From: Streptomyces kurssanovii
GTDB taxonomy: Bacteria > Actinomycetota > Actinomycetes > Streptomycetales > Streptomycetaceae
Length of the DNA: 64,000 bases
Reading direction: 5' to 3'
Assembly (NCBI RefSeq): GCF_014649695.1
Contig: NZ_BMTN01000006.1
Coordinates: 305,049-369,048 of the forward strand
The notes under the pieces were generated by a model. That model was given only the letters and a program-made list of their open reading frames with translations, was not told the DNA's origin and made no database searches. The translations under genes and the position numbers were made by a program. Positions 16,470 through 27,918 of this stretch are shown piece by piece (position 1 is the first letter of the stretch; the number at the start of each line of letters is the position of its first letter).

Positions 16470-17678
16470 ATGACCGCCATGACGACGCACAGGACAGCAG
16501 GCGAAGAAGGCCCCCGGCCGCTGCTCAACCGCAGGCTGGCGGAGTTCGGCACCACGATCTTCGCGGAGATGTCGGCGCTGGCCCTGCGCACCGGCTCGAT
16601 CAATCTCGGCCAGGGCTTCCCCGACACCGACGGCCCCGAGGAGATCAGGGAGGCGGCGGTACGGGCCCTGCGTGACGGCCGGGGCAACCAGTACCCGCCC
16701 GGTCCGGGCGTCCCCGAGCTGCGCACCGCGATCGCGGAGCACCAGCGGCGCTTCCACGGCCTGGCCTACGACCCGGACACGGAGGTCCTGGTCACGGCGG
16801 GCGCCACCGAGGCGATCGCGGCCGCCCTGCTCGCGCTGGTGGAGCCGGGTGACGAGGTGATCGCGCTGGAGCCGTACTACGACTCGTACGCGGCGAGCAT
16901 CGCCATGGCGGGCGGCGTACGGGTGCCCGTGACGCTGCGTCCGCACGAGCTCGCCTTCCGCCTCGACCTGGACGAGCTGCGTGCCGCGGTCACCGACCGC
17001 ACCCGTCTGCTCCTGATCAACACGCCGCACAACCCCACCGGCACGGTCCTGACCCGCGCCGAGCTGGCGGCGATCGCCGAGCTCGCCGTCGAACGGGACC
17101 TGCTCGTGGTCACCGACGAGGTCTACGAGCACCTGGCCTTCGACGGCGAGCATGTGCCGCTGGCGTCGTTCCCGGGGATGCGCGGGCGTACCGTCACGAT
17201 CTCGAGCGCCGGCAAGACGTTCTCGTTCACCGGGTGGAAGGTGGGCTGGGTCACCGCCTCCCCCGAGCTGATCTCGACGGTCCGCTCGGCGAAGCAGTTC
17301 CTGACGTACGTCTCGGCGGGCCCCTTCCAGTACGCGGTCGCCGAGGCGCTCCGCCTTCCGGACGCGTACTTCGACGGCCTCCGCGACGATCTCCGTGCCA
17401 AGCGCGATCTGCTGAGCGACGGCCTGTCCGCGGCCGGGTTCGCGGTGCACCGCCCTGCCGGGACCTACTTCGTCACCACCGACATCCGGCCGCTCGGTGA
17501 GGAGGACGGCTTCGCGTTCTGCCGTGCGCTGCCGGAGCGCTGCGGGGTGGTGGCCATCCCGAACGCGGTCTTCTACGACCACCGCGACGAGGGCGCGCCG
17601 TTCGTACGGTTCGCGTTCTGCAAGCGGGTGGACGTCCTCGAGGAGGCCGTCGCCCGGCTGAAGTCCCTGGCGCCCTGA
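16470..17678 (+). CDS. PLP-dependent aminotransferase, class I/II (kynurenine/methionine aminotransferase-like)
   Basis: 402 residues, fold-type I. SINLGQGFPDTDGPEE and NQYPPGPGVPELRTAIAEHQ are typical of the kynurenine/glutamine/methionine aminotransferase subgroup. INTPHNPTGTVL, VTDEVYEHLAFDG, SSAGKTFSFTGWKVGW (PLP Lys) and FVRFAFCK (substrate carboxylate Arg) are present. It transfers amino groups between amino and 2-oxo acids; exact donor unknown. Start ATG at 16470 has AGAGG 9 nt upstream. Stands alone, with its own terminator. Confidence 0.9.
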   Translation: MTAMTTHRTAGEEGPRPLLNRRLAEFGTTIFAEMSALALRTGSINLGQGFPDTDGPEEIREAAVRALRDGRGNQYPPGPGVPELRTAIAEHQRRFHGLAYDPDTEVLVTAGATEAIAAALLALVEPGDEVIALEPYYDSYAASIAMAGGVRVPVTLRPHELAFRLDLDELRAAVTDRTRLLLINTPHNPTGTVLTRAELAAIAELAVERDLLVVTDEVYEHLAFDGEHVPLASFPGMRGRTVTISSAGKTFSFTGWKVGWVTASPELISTVRSAKQFLTYVSAGPFQYAVAEALRLPDAYFDGLRDDLRAKRDLLSDGLSAAGFAVHRPAGTYFVTTDIRPLGEEDGFAFCRALPERCGVVAIPNAVFYDHRDEGAPFVRFAFCKRVDVLEEAVARLKSLAP

Positions 17679-17687
17679 GAAAGCGGC

Positions 17688-17734
17688 AGGCCCGGCGGGC
17701 CGGCGATCACAGGGATCGCGGACCTGCCGGGCCT
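17688..17734. terminator. Shared hairpin between convergent genes
   Basis: AGGCCCGGC pairs with GCCGGGCCT; an inner CGATC/GATCG pair extends the structure. It lies between the stops of the convergent aminotransferase and YbjN genes. Confidence 0.7.
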
Positions 17735-17751
17735 CACGTGTGCGTGACGTG

Positions 17752-18288
17752 TCAGGCGTCGTCGGCCGGCTTCTCCTCCTCCGGGACGGCCAGACCGAAC
17801 TGCTCCGCGAGCCACTTGTCGAACTCGATGGAGGCGCGGACCCAGCTGACCGTGGACGAGACGAAGTGCTCGAGGCTCACGCCCGTGCCGATGAGCATCT
17901 GCGCCTCACCGATGAGGCGGATCGTCGGAAGCTCCGCTCCCTCCTCCTCGTGGAGGTGGGTGTAGACCTTCGGCCACAGCGTGCGGCGGTTCCAGTCGTC
18001 GACGGCGTCGAGGATCTTGGCCTTCTCGGTGACCGCGTGCGGGCGGTCGTAGAAGGTCCGCACCGAGAAGACCTGCTGCTCGCCCTCACCGCGGAACATG
18101 AAGTACGTGCGGAAGTCCTCCCACGGCGCCGCGAGGTCACCCTCGTCGTCGACGACGTACTTCAGCTCCATCTGGTCGAGGAGCTGCTTCACCAGGTCCT
18201 GGTCGGGAACGACGGGGCCCGCCGGTCCTGCGGCCTGAGGCTTGGGCTGGCCCCCGAAATTCGGAATCGAGGACGGGTCGATGGTCAC
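17752..18288 (-). CDS. YbjN domain protein (secretion-chaperone-like fold)
   Basis: 178 residues. The YbjN/type III chaperone-like domain covers about residues 35-160: LVKQLLDQMELKYVVDDEGD, FMFRGEGEQQVFSVRT, DDWNRRTLWPKVYTHL, IGEAQMLIGTGVSLEHFVSS. YbjN proteins are thought to assist or sense protein quality or stress, with no fixed function. The GTG start at 18288 follows AAGGG at proper spacing. The C-terminus is acidic (EEEKPADDA). Downstream of clpB on the same strand, 223 bp away. Confidence 0.85.
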   Translation of the reverse strand: MTIDPSSIPNFGGQPKPQAAGPAGPVVPDQDLVKQLLDQMELKYVVDDEGDLAAPWEDFRTYFMFRGEGEQQVFSVRTFYDRPHAVTEKAKILDAVDDWNRRTLWPKVYTHLHEEEGAELPTIRLIGEAQMLIGTGVSLEHFVSSTVSWVRASIEFDKWLAEQFGLAVPEEEKPADDA

Positions 18289-18511
18289 CGTGTATTTCCC
18301 TTCGTACGGATGCCGCCATCCTCTCCCATCCCCGGCGGGGGCTGGCAAGCCCCGCCACCCGCGATCCGCTGCGGGCTGACAAGATCTCCCGCTCGGGCGC
18401 CCCGCCCCGCCGCTGTCCGGGTGAACGGCGGCGGACACGGACGGGGGCACGAGACGGGGCACCGCCCTCGTCCTCGTGCCCCGTCCGCCGGTGCGGCCGT
18501 GCCGCGCGGTG

Positions 18512-21100
18512 TCAGGTCGCCGCGCCCACGATCAGGCCGTCCTCGAAGCGGTCCACCCGTACGGTGTCGCCGTCGTTGACCTCGCCCGCGAGGATCTCCT
18601 TCGCAAGCCGGTCCCCGATCGCCGTCTGGATCAGCCGCCGCAGCGGACGCGCGCCGTACGCCGGGTCGTTGCCCTCCTCCGCGAGCCAGGCCAGCGCCTC
18701 GGGGGTGACCTCCAGCGTCAGCCGGCGGTCCGCCAGCCGCTTGGCCAGCCGCCCGATCTGGAGCTCCGCGATGCGCTCCAGCTCCGCCTTGGACAGGGCG
18801 GAGAAGACCACCAGGTCGTCCAGCCGGTTGAGGAACTCGGGCTTGAAGGAGGCCCGCACGACCTCCAGCACCTGCTGCTTCTTCTGCTCCTCGCTGGTCG
18901 TGGGCTCCATCAGGTACTGCGACCCGAGGTTGGAGGTCAGGATCAGGATGGTGTTGCGGAAGTCCACCGTCCGGCCCTGGCCGTCGGTGAGCCGCCCGTC
19001 GTCGAGCACCTGGAGCAGGATGTCGAAGACCTCGGGGTGGGCCTTCTCCACCTCGTCCAGCAGCACCACGCTGTAGGGGCGGCGGCGCACGGCCTCGGTG
19101 AGCTGGCCGCCCTCCTCGTAGCCGACGTAGCCGGGAGGCGCGCCGACCAGGCGGGCCACGCTGTGCTTCTCGCCGTACTCGGACATGTCGATGCGGACCA
19201 TCGCCCGCTCGTCGTCGAAGAGGAAGTCCGCGAGCGCCTTCGCCAGCTCCGTCTTGCCGACACCGGTCGGGCCGAGGAACAGGAAGGAACCGGTGGGCCG
19301 GTCCGGGTCGGCGATGCCCGCCCGCGTCCGGCGCACCGCGTCGGAGACCGCCTGCACGGCCTCGGACTGGCCGATGAGCCGGCGGCCCAGCTCCTGCTCC
19401 ATGCGCAGCAGCTTCTGCGTCTCGCCCTCGAGGAGGCGTCCGGCCGGGATGCCGGTCCACGAGCCCACGACGTCGGCGATGTCGTCCGGGCCGACCTCCT
19501 CCTTGACCATCGTGTCCTTGGAGGCCTGCTCCGCCTCGGCCTGCGCCGCCTCCTCCAACTCGCGCTCCAGGCCCGGGATCTCCCCGTAGAGCAGCTTGGA
19601 GGCGGTGTCGAAGTCGCCGTCGCGCTGGGCGCGTTCCGCCTGTCCGCGCAGGTCGTCGAGGCGTTCCTTCAGCTCACCGACGCGGTTGAGGCCCTGCTTC
19701 TCCTTCTCCCAGCGGGCGGTGAGTCCACGCAGCTCCTCCTCCCGGTCGGCCAGGTCCCTGCGCAGCTTCTCGAGACGCTGCTTGGAGGCGGGGTCGGACT
19801 CGTTCTTGAGCGCCAGCTCCTCCATCCGCAACCGGTCGACGGCGCGCTGGAGTTCGTCGATCTCGACGGGCGAGGAGTCGATCTCCATGCGCAGCCGCGA
19901 CGCGGACTCGTCGACGAGGTCGATCGCCTTGTCGGGCAGGAACCGGGAGGTGATGTACCGGTCGGAGAGGGTGGCGGCGGCGACGAGCGCGCTGTCGTTG
20001 ATCTGCACCTTGTGATGGGCCTCGTAACGGCCCTTGAGCCCGCGCAGGATCGCGATCGTGTCCTCGACCGACGGCTCGGCGACCAGCACCTGCTGGAAGC
20101 GGCGCTCGAGGGCCGGGTCCTTCTCGATCCGCTCGCGGTACTCGTCGAGCGTCGTCGCGCCGACCATCCGCAGCTCGCCGCGGGCCAGCATCGGCTTGAG
20201 CATGTTGCCCGCGTCCATGGCGGAGTCGCCGCCGGCGCCCGCCCCGACGACGGTGTGCAGTTCGTCGATGAAGGTGATGATCTGGCCGTTGCTCTCCTTG
20301 ATCTCGGACAGCACGGTCTTCAGCCGCTCCTCGAACTCACCGCGGTACTTGGCGCCCGCCACCATCGCGCCGAGGTCGAGCGCGACCAGCCGCTTGTTGC
20401 GCAGCGACTCGGGCACGTCGCCCTTGACGATGCGCTGGGCGAGGCCCTCGACGACGGCGGTCTTGCCGACGCCGGGTTCGCCGATGAGCACCGGGTTGTT
20501 CTTCGTGCGCCGCGACAGGACCTGCACGACGCGGCGGATCTCCTGGTCCCGGCCGATGACCGGGTCGAGCTTGCCCTCACGGGCCGCGGCGGTGAAGTCC
20601 GTGCCGAACTTCTCCAGCGCCTTGTACTGACCCTCAGGGTCGGGTGTGGTCACCCGGCGCCCTCCCCTTGCCTTCTCGAAAGCGTCCAGCAGTTCCTTGG
20701 CCCCGGCGCCCTGCCGGTCCAGCACCTCACCGGCCGCGCCACCCTTGGCCGCGATGCCGATGAGCAGGTGCTCGGTGGACAGGTACTCGTCACCGAGCTC
20801 CTTGGCGCGCTGCGAGGCGTCGGCGATGACGGCGAGCAGTTCGCGGTTGGGCTGCGGCGGGGCGACCGTGGACCCTGTCACGCTCGGCAGCGACGCGAGG
20901 ACGCGTTCCGCCCCGGAGCGTACGGCGGCCTGGTCCGCGTCGACGGCTGCCAGCAGATCGGTGATGTTCTCGTTGTCCTGGCCCTCGAGCAGCGCCAGAA
21001 GCAGATGCGCCGGCGTCAGGTCCGGGTGTCCGCCGGACACTGCCCTGCTGGTGGCGGCGTTGATCGCGTCCCGGCTCTTGTTGGTCAGCTCGGCGTCCAC
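18512..21100 (-). CDS. clpB: ATP-dependent disaggregase ClpB
   Basis: 862 residues, full length. Hsp100 chaperone that pulls apart protein aggregates with DnaK/DnaJ/GrpE. Order: Clp N domain (1-145), AAA1 with Walker [11 protein letters not shown] near residue 205, a coiled-coil middle domain (about 400-525, rich in Leu/Glu/Arg), and AAA2 with Walker [15 protein letters not shown] near 605 and [13 protein letters not shown]. No ClpP-binding loop was noted. ATG at 21100. A HAIR repeat 65 bp upstream indicates HspR control, shared with the dnaK operon in this window. Confidence 0.97.
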   Translation of the reverse strand: MDAELTNKSRDAINAATSRAVSGGHPDLTPAHLLLALLEGQDNENITDLLAAVDADQAAVRSGAERVLASLPSVTGSTVAPPQPNRELLAVIADASQRAKELGDEYLSTEHLLIGIAAKGGAAGEVLDRQGAGAKELLDAFEKARGGRRVTTPDPEGQYKALEKFGTDFTAAAREGKLDPVIGRDQEIRRVVQVLSRRTKNNPVLIGEPGVGKTAVVEGLAQRIVKGDVPESLRNKRLVALDLGAMVAGAKYRGEFEERLKTVLSEIKESNGQIITFIDELHTVVGAGAGGDSAMDAGNMLKPMLARGELRMVGATTLDEYRERIEKDPALERRFQQVLVAEPSVEDTIAILRGLKGRYEAHHKVQINDSALVAAATLSDRYITSRFLPDKAIDLVDESASRLRMEIDSSPVEIDELQRAVDRLRMEELALKNESDPASKQRLEKLRRDLADREEELRGLTARWEKEKQGLNRVGELKERLDDLRGQAERAQRDGDFDTASKLLYGEIPGLERELEEAAQAEAEQASKDTMVKEEVGPDDIADVVGSWTGIPAGRLLEGETQKLLRMEQELGRRLIGQSEAVQAVSDAVRRTRAGIADPDRPTGSFLFLGPTGVGKTELAKALADFLFDDERAMVRIDMSEYGEKHSVARLVGAPPGYVGYEEGGQLTEAVRRRPYSVVLLDEVEKAHPEVFDILLQVLDDGRLTDGQGRTVDFRNTILILTSNLGSQYLMEPTTSEEQKKQQVLEVVRASFKPEFLNRLDDLVVFSALSKAELERIAELQIGRLAKRLADRRLTLEVTPEALAWLAEEGNDPAYGARPLRRLIQTAIGDRLAKEILAGEVNDGDTVRVDRFEDGLIVGAAT

Positions 21101-21164
21101 GTGCGCATCTCCTCCTTGCCGATGGAGCGGTTACCTCAATTATGACCCAAGCAACTTGTATAAA

Positions 21165-21185
21165 GTTGAGTCTATTCCACTCAGG
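21165..21185. promoter_or_regulatory. HAIR element (HspR operator) of clpB
   Basis: GTTGAGT-N7-ACTCAGG against the HAIR consensus CTTGAGT-N7-ACTCAAG: 12 of 14 consensus positions. Lies between clpB and the divergent PPOX gene, which might also respond. Confidence 0.85.
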
Positions 21186-21221
21186 GTACTGCCCGGCAGG
21201 CACCGGAGGTAGGTTCCCCAC

Positions 21222-21626
21222 ATGGCCATCGACCCTCGCGACCCCGGCGCGTCCTACCTCAGCTTCTGGCGTGATCACCACATGTGCACGCTGACGACAC
21301 CGCGGCCGGACGGTACTCCGCACGTCGTCGCGGTGGGCGTCACCTACGACCCCGAGGGCGGCTTCGCCCGGGTGATCACCAACAAACACAGCCGCAAGGT
21401 CGCGAACGTGCTGGCCGCCGGCCCGGAAGGGGCGCGGGTCGCCGTCTGCCAGGTGGACAGAGGCCGCTGGGCGACGCTGGAGGGCGTCGCGACGATCCGC
21501 ACCGAGGCGGAGGCCGTGGCGGACGCGGTGAGCCGTTACGCGGAGCGGTACGGACGCACCCCGGCCCCCAATCCGGACCGGGTGGTCATCGAGATCGCAC
21601 TCACCCGCGCGATGGGCCGGGCATAA
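21222..21626 (+). CDS. PPOX-class (F420/FMN-binding split-barrel) protein
   Basis: 134 residues. Pyridoxamine-phosphate oxidase-like split barrel as in F420-dependent reductases: FWRDHHMCTLTTPRPDGTPH, VVAVGVTYDPEGG, ITNKHSRKVANVLA and RGRWATLEGVATI. These use reduced F420 or flavin to reduce small substrates, or bind haem degradation products. Start ATG at 21222 behind GGAGG. Divergent from clpB across the HAIR element, so it may be weakly heat-inducible. Confidence 0.85.
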   Translation: MAIDPRDPGASYLSFWRDHHMCTLTTPRPDGTPHVVAVGVTYDPEGGFARVITNKHSRKVANVLAAGPEGARVAVCQVDRGRWATLEGVATIRTEAEAVADAVSRYAERYGRTPAPNPDRVVIEIALTRAMGRA

Positions 21627-21663
21627 ACCGGCGGGGCGCCGGACATGTTTCCGGGCAGCACAA

Positions 21664-21698
21664 CGGCGCCATCGTGTTTCAGGTCCACGATGGCGCCG
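21664..21698 (+). terminator. Hairpin terminator after the PPOX gene
   Basis: CGGCGCCATCGTG pairs with CACGATGGCGCCG, 9-nt loop; lies between the convergent PPOX and Rieske-like genes. Confidence 0.85.
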
Positions 21699-21745
21699 CT
21701 GTGTGGGGGAAGCACCTGAGCGATTTGAAACGACGGGGGAATCGC

Positions 21746-22063
21746 TCAGGCACTGCGGGGGGTGGCGGTGGTGTCCGGCTCGGCCAGCTGATGGTCACGC
21801 TGGTCGAGATTGACAAAAATCATGCCGTACCGGATGGCACAGCGGACGGGCTGCGGAGCCCCTCGGGGCCGGCGAAGACAGCGGTAGGCACGGACATCCT
21901 CGTCCTCCTCGCGCGCGACGACGATCGGCTCACCGAACAGGGTGACCATCAACGAGTCGCCACGGTGCGGAATCGCCGTGACGAGGTCGATGAAATGCCA
22001 CCCGGACCGGTAGGCCGTCGCCATCTCCCGCCGGAACACGCGATCATCCGGCGGGATGGTCAT
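21746..22063 (-). CDS. Short Rieske-oxygenase-like protein lacking [2Fe-2S] ligands
   Basis: 105 residues. The sequence follows the N-terminal plan of ring-hydroxylating oxygenase alpha subunits: VFRREMATAYRSGWHFI (like FERE...WhyvG), SLMVTLFGEPIVVAREEDED, then RAYRCLRRPRGAP where Rieske proteins have a CxHRGA box, then RYGMIFVNLDQ (like GmIFVnLDp). The His of the first Cys-x-His pair is replaced, and the whole segment with the second Cys-x-x-His pair is missing, so it should not hold a Rieske cluster. Its ATG overlaps the stop of the upstream peptide gene as ATGA, so translation is probably coupled. Role unknown; perhaps binds the peptide or a metabolite. Confidence 0.6.
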   Translation of the reverse strand: MTIPPDDRVFRREMATAYRSGWHFIDLVTAIPHRGDSLMVTLFGEPIVVAREEDEDVRAYRCLRRPRGAPQPVRCAIRYGMIFVNLDQRDHQLAEPDTTATPRSA

Positions 22064-22278
22064 GCGCCCGCGCCCGCGTCCACGGGAGCGGTCTCCCACG
22101 TGAGTTCGTCGGCGCCCGCGATCACCGCGCCCGCCGGCTCCGACTCCCAGGTCGGCTCACCGGCGATCACCGTGCGCGCCGCCTCGGACTCCCAGGTCGG
22201 CTCACCGCTCGTCCCTAGAACACTGAACGCGGCTGCGGCAACAGCAAGTGCGCCAAGTATGCGAAGCGTCCTGTTCAT
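22060..22278 (-). CDS. Small secreted repeat peptide (possible signal or modified peptide precursor)
   Basis: 72 residues. Signal-peptide-like N-terminus MNRTLRILGALAVAAAAFSV, then imperfect repeats GEPTWESEAARTVIA, GEPTWESEPAGAVIA and ELTWETAPVDAGAGA, each with a Trp in an acidic TWE motif. No Cys. A mature segment made almost only of three TWE repeats is unlike an enzyme and suggests a structural or signalling peptide, or a RiPP-like precursor. It overlaps the Rieske-like gene by ATGA and is divergent from a LuxR gene 128 bp away. GAGGAT lies just upstream of ATG 22278. I know no named family. Confidence 0.65.
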   Translation of the reverse strand: MNRTLRILGALAVAAAAFSVLGTSGEPTWESEAARTVIAGEPTWESEPAGAVIAGADELTWETAPVDAGAGA

Positions 22279-22406
22279 GGAGGATCTCCACCCCATTCTG
22301 TCCAATACCCTCCCCCCGCGTCTAAGACGATGTCTCACACCGAATGCTTCCACCAGCGACCACAGGCATCATGTTCCTGTAATTCAGGACCCTGAGGGGG
22401 TGTCAA

Positions 22407-23390
22407 ATGGCGTCGAACAAGGACAATGTCGGGCATAGCCACAGTGCAGGCGAACTATGCGAAGCAGGGAAGAATCTCTACGCAACGGCATTGCGTACCG
22501 GCCAGGTTTCCCGGTCAGAGGCCGAGAGCGCACCCTGCCTGCTGGATCTCGCCCTGCTGCGCCCCGATCCCGACGACGCCGGCTGGCTCCGCCCGGTCCC
22601 GCCGTCACTCGCGCTCAACCAGCTGATTCACCCCATCGAAAGGGAGATCCAGGAGCGCCGGCAGCTCGCCCTGTCCATCGTCGGCACGTTCGAGCCGTTC
22701 ATGACCCTGACCGCCCAGGACCTGTCGACCAGACACGCCATCACCGTGCTCGAGGGCCTGAGCCTGATCAACGCAGCGCTGGACCGGGTCACCGCCGAGT
22801 GCGCCGAGGAACTTCTCACCGTGCAACCCGGCAGCGGACGGCGTCCGGACACCCTGGAACACGGTCTGCGCCGGGCCGAGCCGCTGCTGAAGAACGGCGT
22901 GAAGATGCGCACGCTGTACCAGCACACGGCCCGCCACCACCCCTCGACACTGGCCTATGTCGAACGGGTCAGTCCTTACGGCGTGGAGGTCCGCACGCTC
23001 GAGGAGATCATCGACCGCCTGATCATCGTCGACCGCAAGGTGGCCTTCGTCCCCGCCCGCAGCGACCGGCAGGTCGCCCTGGAACTGCGCCACGAAGGAC
23101 TCGTGCGCTATCTCGTGGGCGTCTTCGAGCAGTTCTGGCTCCATGCCACACCGTGGGAGGAGCAACTGTCGTACGCGCCCGAGCTCGACGGCATCACCAG
23201 CGTGCAGCGCTCGATCGCCAAACTGCTCGTCGAAGGGCACGTCGACGACTCCATCGCCCGCCGCCTCGGGATGAACGTGCGCACCTGCCGTGCCCACATC
23301 GCCAAACTGAACGCCACGCTCGGCAGCGGCAGCCGCGCCCAACTCGGCTACCTGATCGCACAGTCGGGAATCCTGGACGAGAGCCGCTGA
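22407..23390 (+). CDS. LuxR-type regulator with TrmB-like central domain (module 1)
   Basis: 327 residues. The C-terminus (about 262-325) is a LuxR HTH: SIAKLLVEGHVDDSIARRLG, MNVRTCRAHIAKLNATLG, QLGYLIAQSGIL. No response-regulator receiver or ATPase domain. The central part has GVKMRTLYQHTARHHPSTL and GVEVRTLEEIIDRLIIVDRK, resembling the TrmB/PLD-like effector part of some actinobacterial LuxR proteins. Clear paralogue of the regulator at 60377-61405, similar along its whole length. ATG 22407 follows GAGGGGG. Divergent from the secreted peptide gene, which it may control. Confidence 0.85.
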   Translation: MASNKDNVGHSHSAGELCEAGKNLYATALRTGQVSRSEAESAPCLLDLALLRPDPDDAGWLRPVPPSLALNQLIHPIEREIQERRQLALSIVGTFEPFMTLTAQDLSTRHAITVLEGLSLINAALDRVTAECAEELLTVQPGSGRRPDTLEHGLRRAEPLLKNGVKMRTLYQHTARHHPSTLAYVERVSPYGVEVRTLEEIIDRLIIVDRKVAFVPARSDRQVALELRHEGLVRYLVGVFEQFWLHATPWEEQLSYAPELDGITSVQRSIAKLLVEGHVDDSIARRLGMNVRTCRAHIAKLNATLGSGSRAQLGYLIAQSGILDESR

Positions 23391-23407
23391 CTCCGCCCAG
23401 CCGCGCA

Positions 23408-23441
23408 GAAGGGCCGGGAGGCATTGTGCCTCCGGCCCTTC
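23408..23441. terminator. Bidirectional hairpin between LuxR gene and hspR
   Basis: GAAGGGCCGG pairs with CCGGCCCTTC, continuing through a one-base bulge to AGGCA/TGCCT. Lies between convergent stops. Confidence 0.8.
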
Positions 23442-23486
23442 GGGCGCCAGGGACGGCCTGGGCCGCCTCGTACGCGGGTCTTGCGA

Positions 23487-23936
23487 CTACTCCGGCCGCT
23501 TGGGCCGCCAGACCACCAGCGCGCTCGCCTGCTGGACGTCCTGGTACGGCACGAGGTCGCGCCGGTAGGAAGCGTGCACCTGGGCCTCGCGCTGCTGCAT
23601 CGCCGCCGCCGCGCCGTCGAGGGCCGACGACAGCTCCGCGACCCGCTGCTGCAGAGCCGCGACCTGGTTCTCCAGTTCGATGATGCGCTTGATGCCGGCC
23701 AGGTTGATGCCCTCGTCCTGCGACAACTGCTGCACCGTACGGAGCAGTTCGATGTCGCGGGCCGAGTAACGCCTGCCGCGGCCGGCCGTGCGGTCGGGCG
23801 AGACGAGACCCAGCCGGTCGTACTGCCGCAGGGTCTGCGGATGCAGGCCCGACAGCTGCGCGGCGACCGAGATGACGTACACCGGCGACTCGTCGGTCAG
23901 TTCGTACGGGTTGCGACTGCGCCCCGACCGGTCCAT
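23487..23936 (-). CDS. hspR: Heat-shock repressor HspR (MerR family)
   Basis: 149 residues. MerR-type HTH at residues 18-85: YVISVAAQLSGLHPQTLRQY, GLVSPDRTAGRGRRYSARDI, ELLRTVQQLSQDEGINLAGI, then a coiled-coil (LENQVAALQQRVAELSSAL). HspR binds HAIR repeats as repressor with DnaK as co-repressor. Last gene of dnaK-grpE-dnaJ-hspR, 1 bp after dnaJ, so it represses its own operon (feedback). HAIR sites in this window lie upstream of dnaK and clpB. Confidence 0.96.
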   Translation of the reverse strand: MDRSGRSRNPYELTDESPVYVISVAAQLSGLHPQTLRQYDRLGLVSPDRTAGRGRRYSARDIELLRTVQQLSQDEGINLAGIKRIIELENQVAALQQRVAELSSALDGAAAAMQQREAQVHASYRRDLVPYQDVQQASALVVWRPKRPE

Positions 23937-23937
23937 A

Positions 23938-25116
23938 TCAAGCTCCCTTCGCGGCCTGGAACAACTCCGCCCGCGGATCCTCGTCCGCGGTGGCTTCGCG
24001 GTAGGCCTCCAGCGCTTCCCTGGCCTTGTCGCCGAGCTCGCTCGGCACGGCCACCTCGACGGTCACCAGCAGGTCGCCGCGGGTGCCGTCCTTGCGGACG
24101 GCGCCCTTGCCGCGGGCCCGCATGGTGCGCCCGGCGGGCGTGCCCGCCGGCAGCTTCAGCGTGACCGGCGGGCCGCCGAGCGTGGGCACCCTGATCTCGC
24201 CGCCGAGCGCCGCCTCCGTGAAGGAGACCGGCACCGTGACGGTCAGGTTGTCACCCTTGCGGCCGAAGACCGGGTGCGCGTCGACGTGGACGACGACGTA
24301 CAGGTCGCCGGCCGGGCCGCCGCGCTCGCCGGGAGCGCCCTTGCCGCGCAGCCGGATCCGCTGCCCGTCGGAGACGCCCGCCGGGATGCGGACCTGCATG
24401 GTGCGCGACGAGCGGGCCCGTCCGCTGCCCTTGCAGACGTCGCACGGGTCCTGGGCGATGAGCCCGCGGCCCTTGCAGTCCACGCACGGGTCCGTCAGCG
24501 AGAAGGAACCGCTGCCGCCGCGGGAGACCTGGCCGGTACCGACACAGGTCGGGCACACCCGGGGCGTGCCGTTCTTGTCGCCGGTGCCGGAGCAGGCCTT
24601 GCACGCGGCCGAGCTGGACATCCGCAGCGGGACCGTGGCCCCGTCCACCGCCTCGGTGAAGCTGAGCGTCACCTCGGACTCGATGTCCTGACCGCGGCGC
24701 GGCTGGGTGCGCGTGCCCGGGCCGGCGCCCCGGTTGAACAGGCCGCCGAACACGTCCCCCAGGCCGCCGCCGAAGCCGCCGGCCTGGCCGCCACCGGGGG
24801 CGCCTCCGAAGAGGTCGCCCAGGTCGAAGTTGAAGGTGCCGCCGGGACCGCCGGCGCCCGGAGCGCGGAAGCCGCCGTTGCCGAACAGGGCGCGGGCGTC
24901 GTCGTACTCCTTGCGCCGTTTCGGGTCGCCGAGGATGTCGTTGGCCTCGGAGATCTCCTTGAAGCGCTCCTCGGCCTTCGCGTCACCCTTGTTGGCGTCC
25001 GGGTGGAACTCGCGGGCGAGCTTCCGGTACGCCTTCTTGATCTCGGCCTCTGTGGCGTCCTTGGGGACGCCGAGAACCTTGTAGTAGTCCTTCTCGACGA
25101 AGTCCTTCGTGCTCAT
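23938..25116 (-). CDS. dnaJ: Chaperone DnaJ
   Basis: 392 residues, full type A co-chaperone. J domain at 10-75 with the HPD motif (REFHPDANKGD), a Gly/Phe-rich region (about 85-140), four CxxCxGxG zinc repeats (CKACSGTG, CPTCVGTG, CVDCKGRG, CDVCKGSG) at about 165-235, then C-terminal substrate domains. It hands unfolded proteins to DnaK and stimulates its ATPase. Third gene of the HspR-controlled operon. Confidence 0.97.
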   Translation of the reverse strand: MSTKDFVEKDYYKVLGVPKDATEAEIKKAYRKLAREFHPDANKGDAKAEERFKEISEANDILGDPKRRKEYDDARALFGNGGFRAPGAGGPGGTFNFDLGDLFGGAPGGGQAGGFGGGLGDVFGGLFNRGAGPGTRTQPRRGQDIESEVTLSFTEAVDGATVPLRMSSSAACKACSGTGDKNGTPRVCPTCVGTGQVSRGGSGSFSLTDPCVDCKGRGLIAQDPCDVCKGSGRARSSRTMQVRIPAGVSDGQRIRLRGKGAPGERGGPAGDLYVVVHVDAHPVFGRKGDNLTVTVPVSFTEAALGGEIRVPTLGGPPVTLKLPAGTPAGRTMRARGKGAVRKDGTRGDLLVTVEVAVPSELGDKAREALEAYREATADEDPRAELFQAAKGA

Positions 25117-25146
25117 CGACGTCCCTCCTTCCGGACGTTTCCTGCG

Positions 25147-27707
<2,561 letters not shown>

Positions 27708-27732
27708 TCACCCGTTGGACCGAGTCAACCAA

Positions 27733-27753
27733 CCTGAGTCGAGGCGGCTCAAG
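27733..27753. promoter_or_regulatory. HAIR element 2 upstream of dnaK
   Basis: CCTGAGT-N7-GCTCAAG, two mismatches to consensus. A weaker third half-site pair (GTTGGAC..GAGTCAAC) lies between the two, in line with the multiple HspR sites known upstream of Streptomyces dnaK. Confidence 0.85.
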
Positions 27754-27918
27754 TTTTATCCGGCCCTTACGTGCAGCTCTTGCCCCACGCGCGTGGCGCA
27801 CCCTGCGGCAGACGTGCATCTGGAAGAGTCATATCCGAAAAAAGCGGTCAAGAACTACCAATGCGGTCAAGAGCCGCCAGGCACCGACCGCCGGCCACGG
27901 ACGAGAGGGGCGCTCCCC

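Noticed and set aside
18476-21145. Long plus-strand frame opposite clpB
   Set aside because: Fully antisense to a complete ClpB; repetitive Leu/Val/Arg composition and no ribosome site.
22060-22278. Calling the TWE peptide a lanthipeptide or thiopeptide precursor
   Set aside because: No Cys, and no LanB/LanM, YcaO or radical SAM enzyme is beside it.
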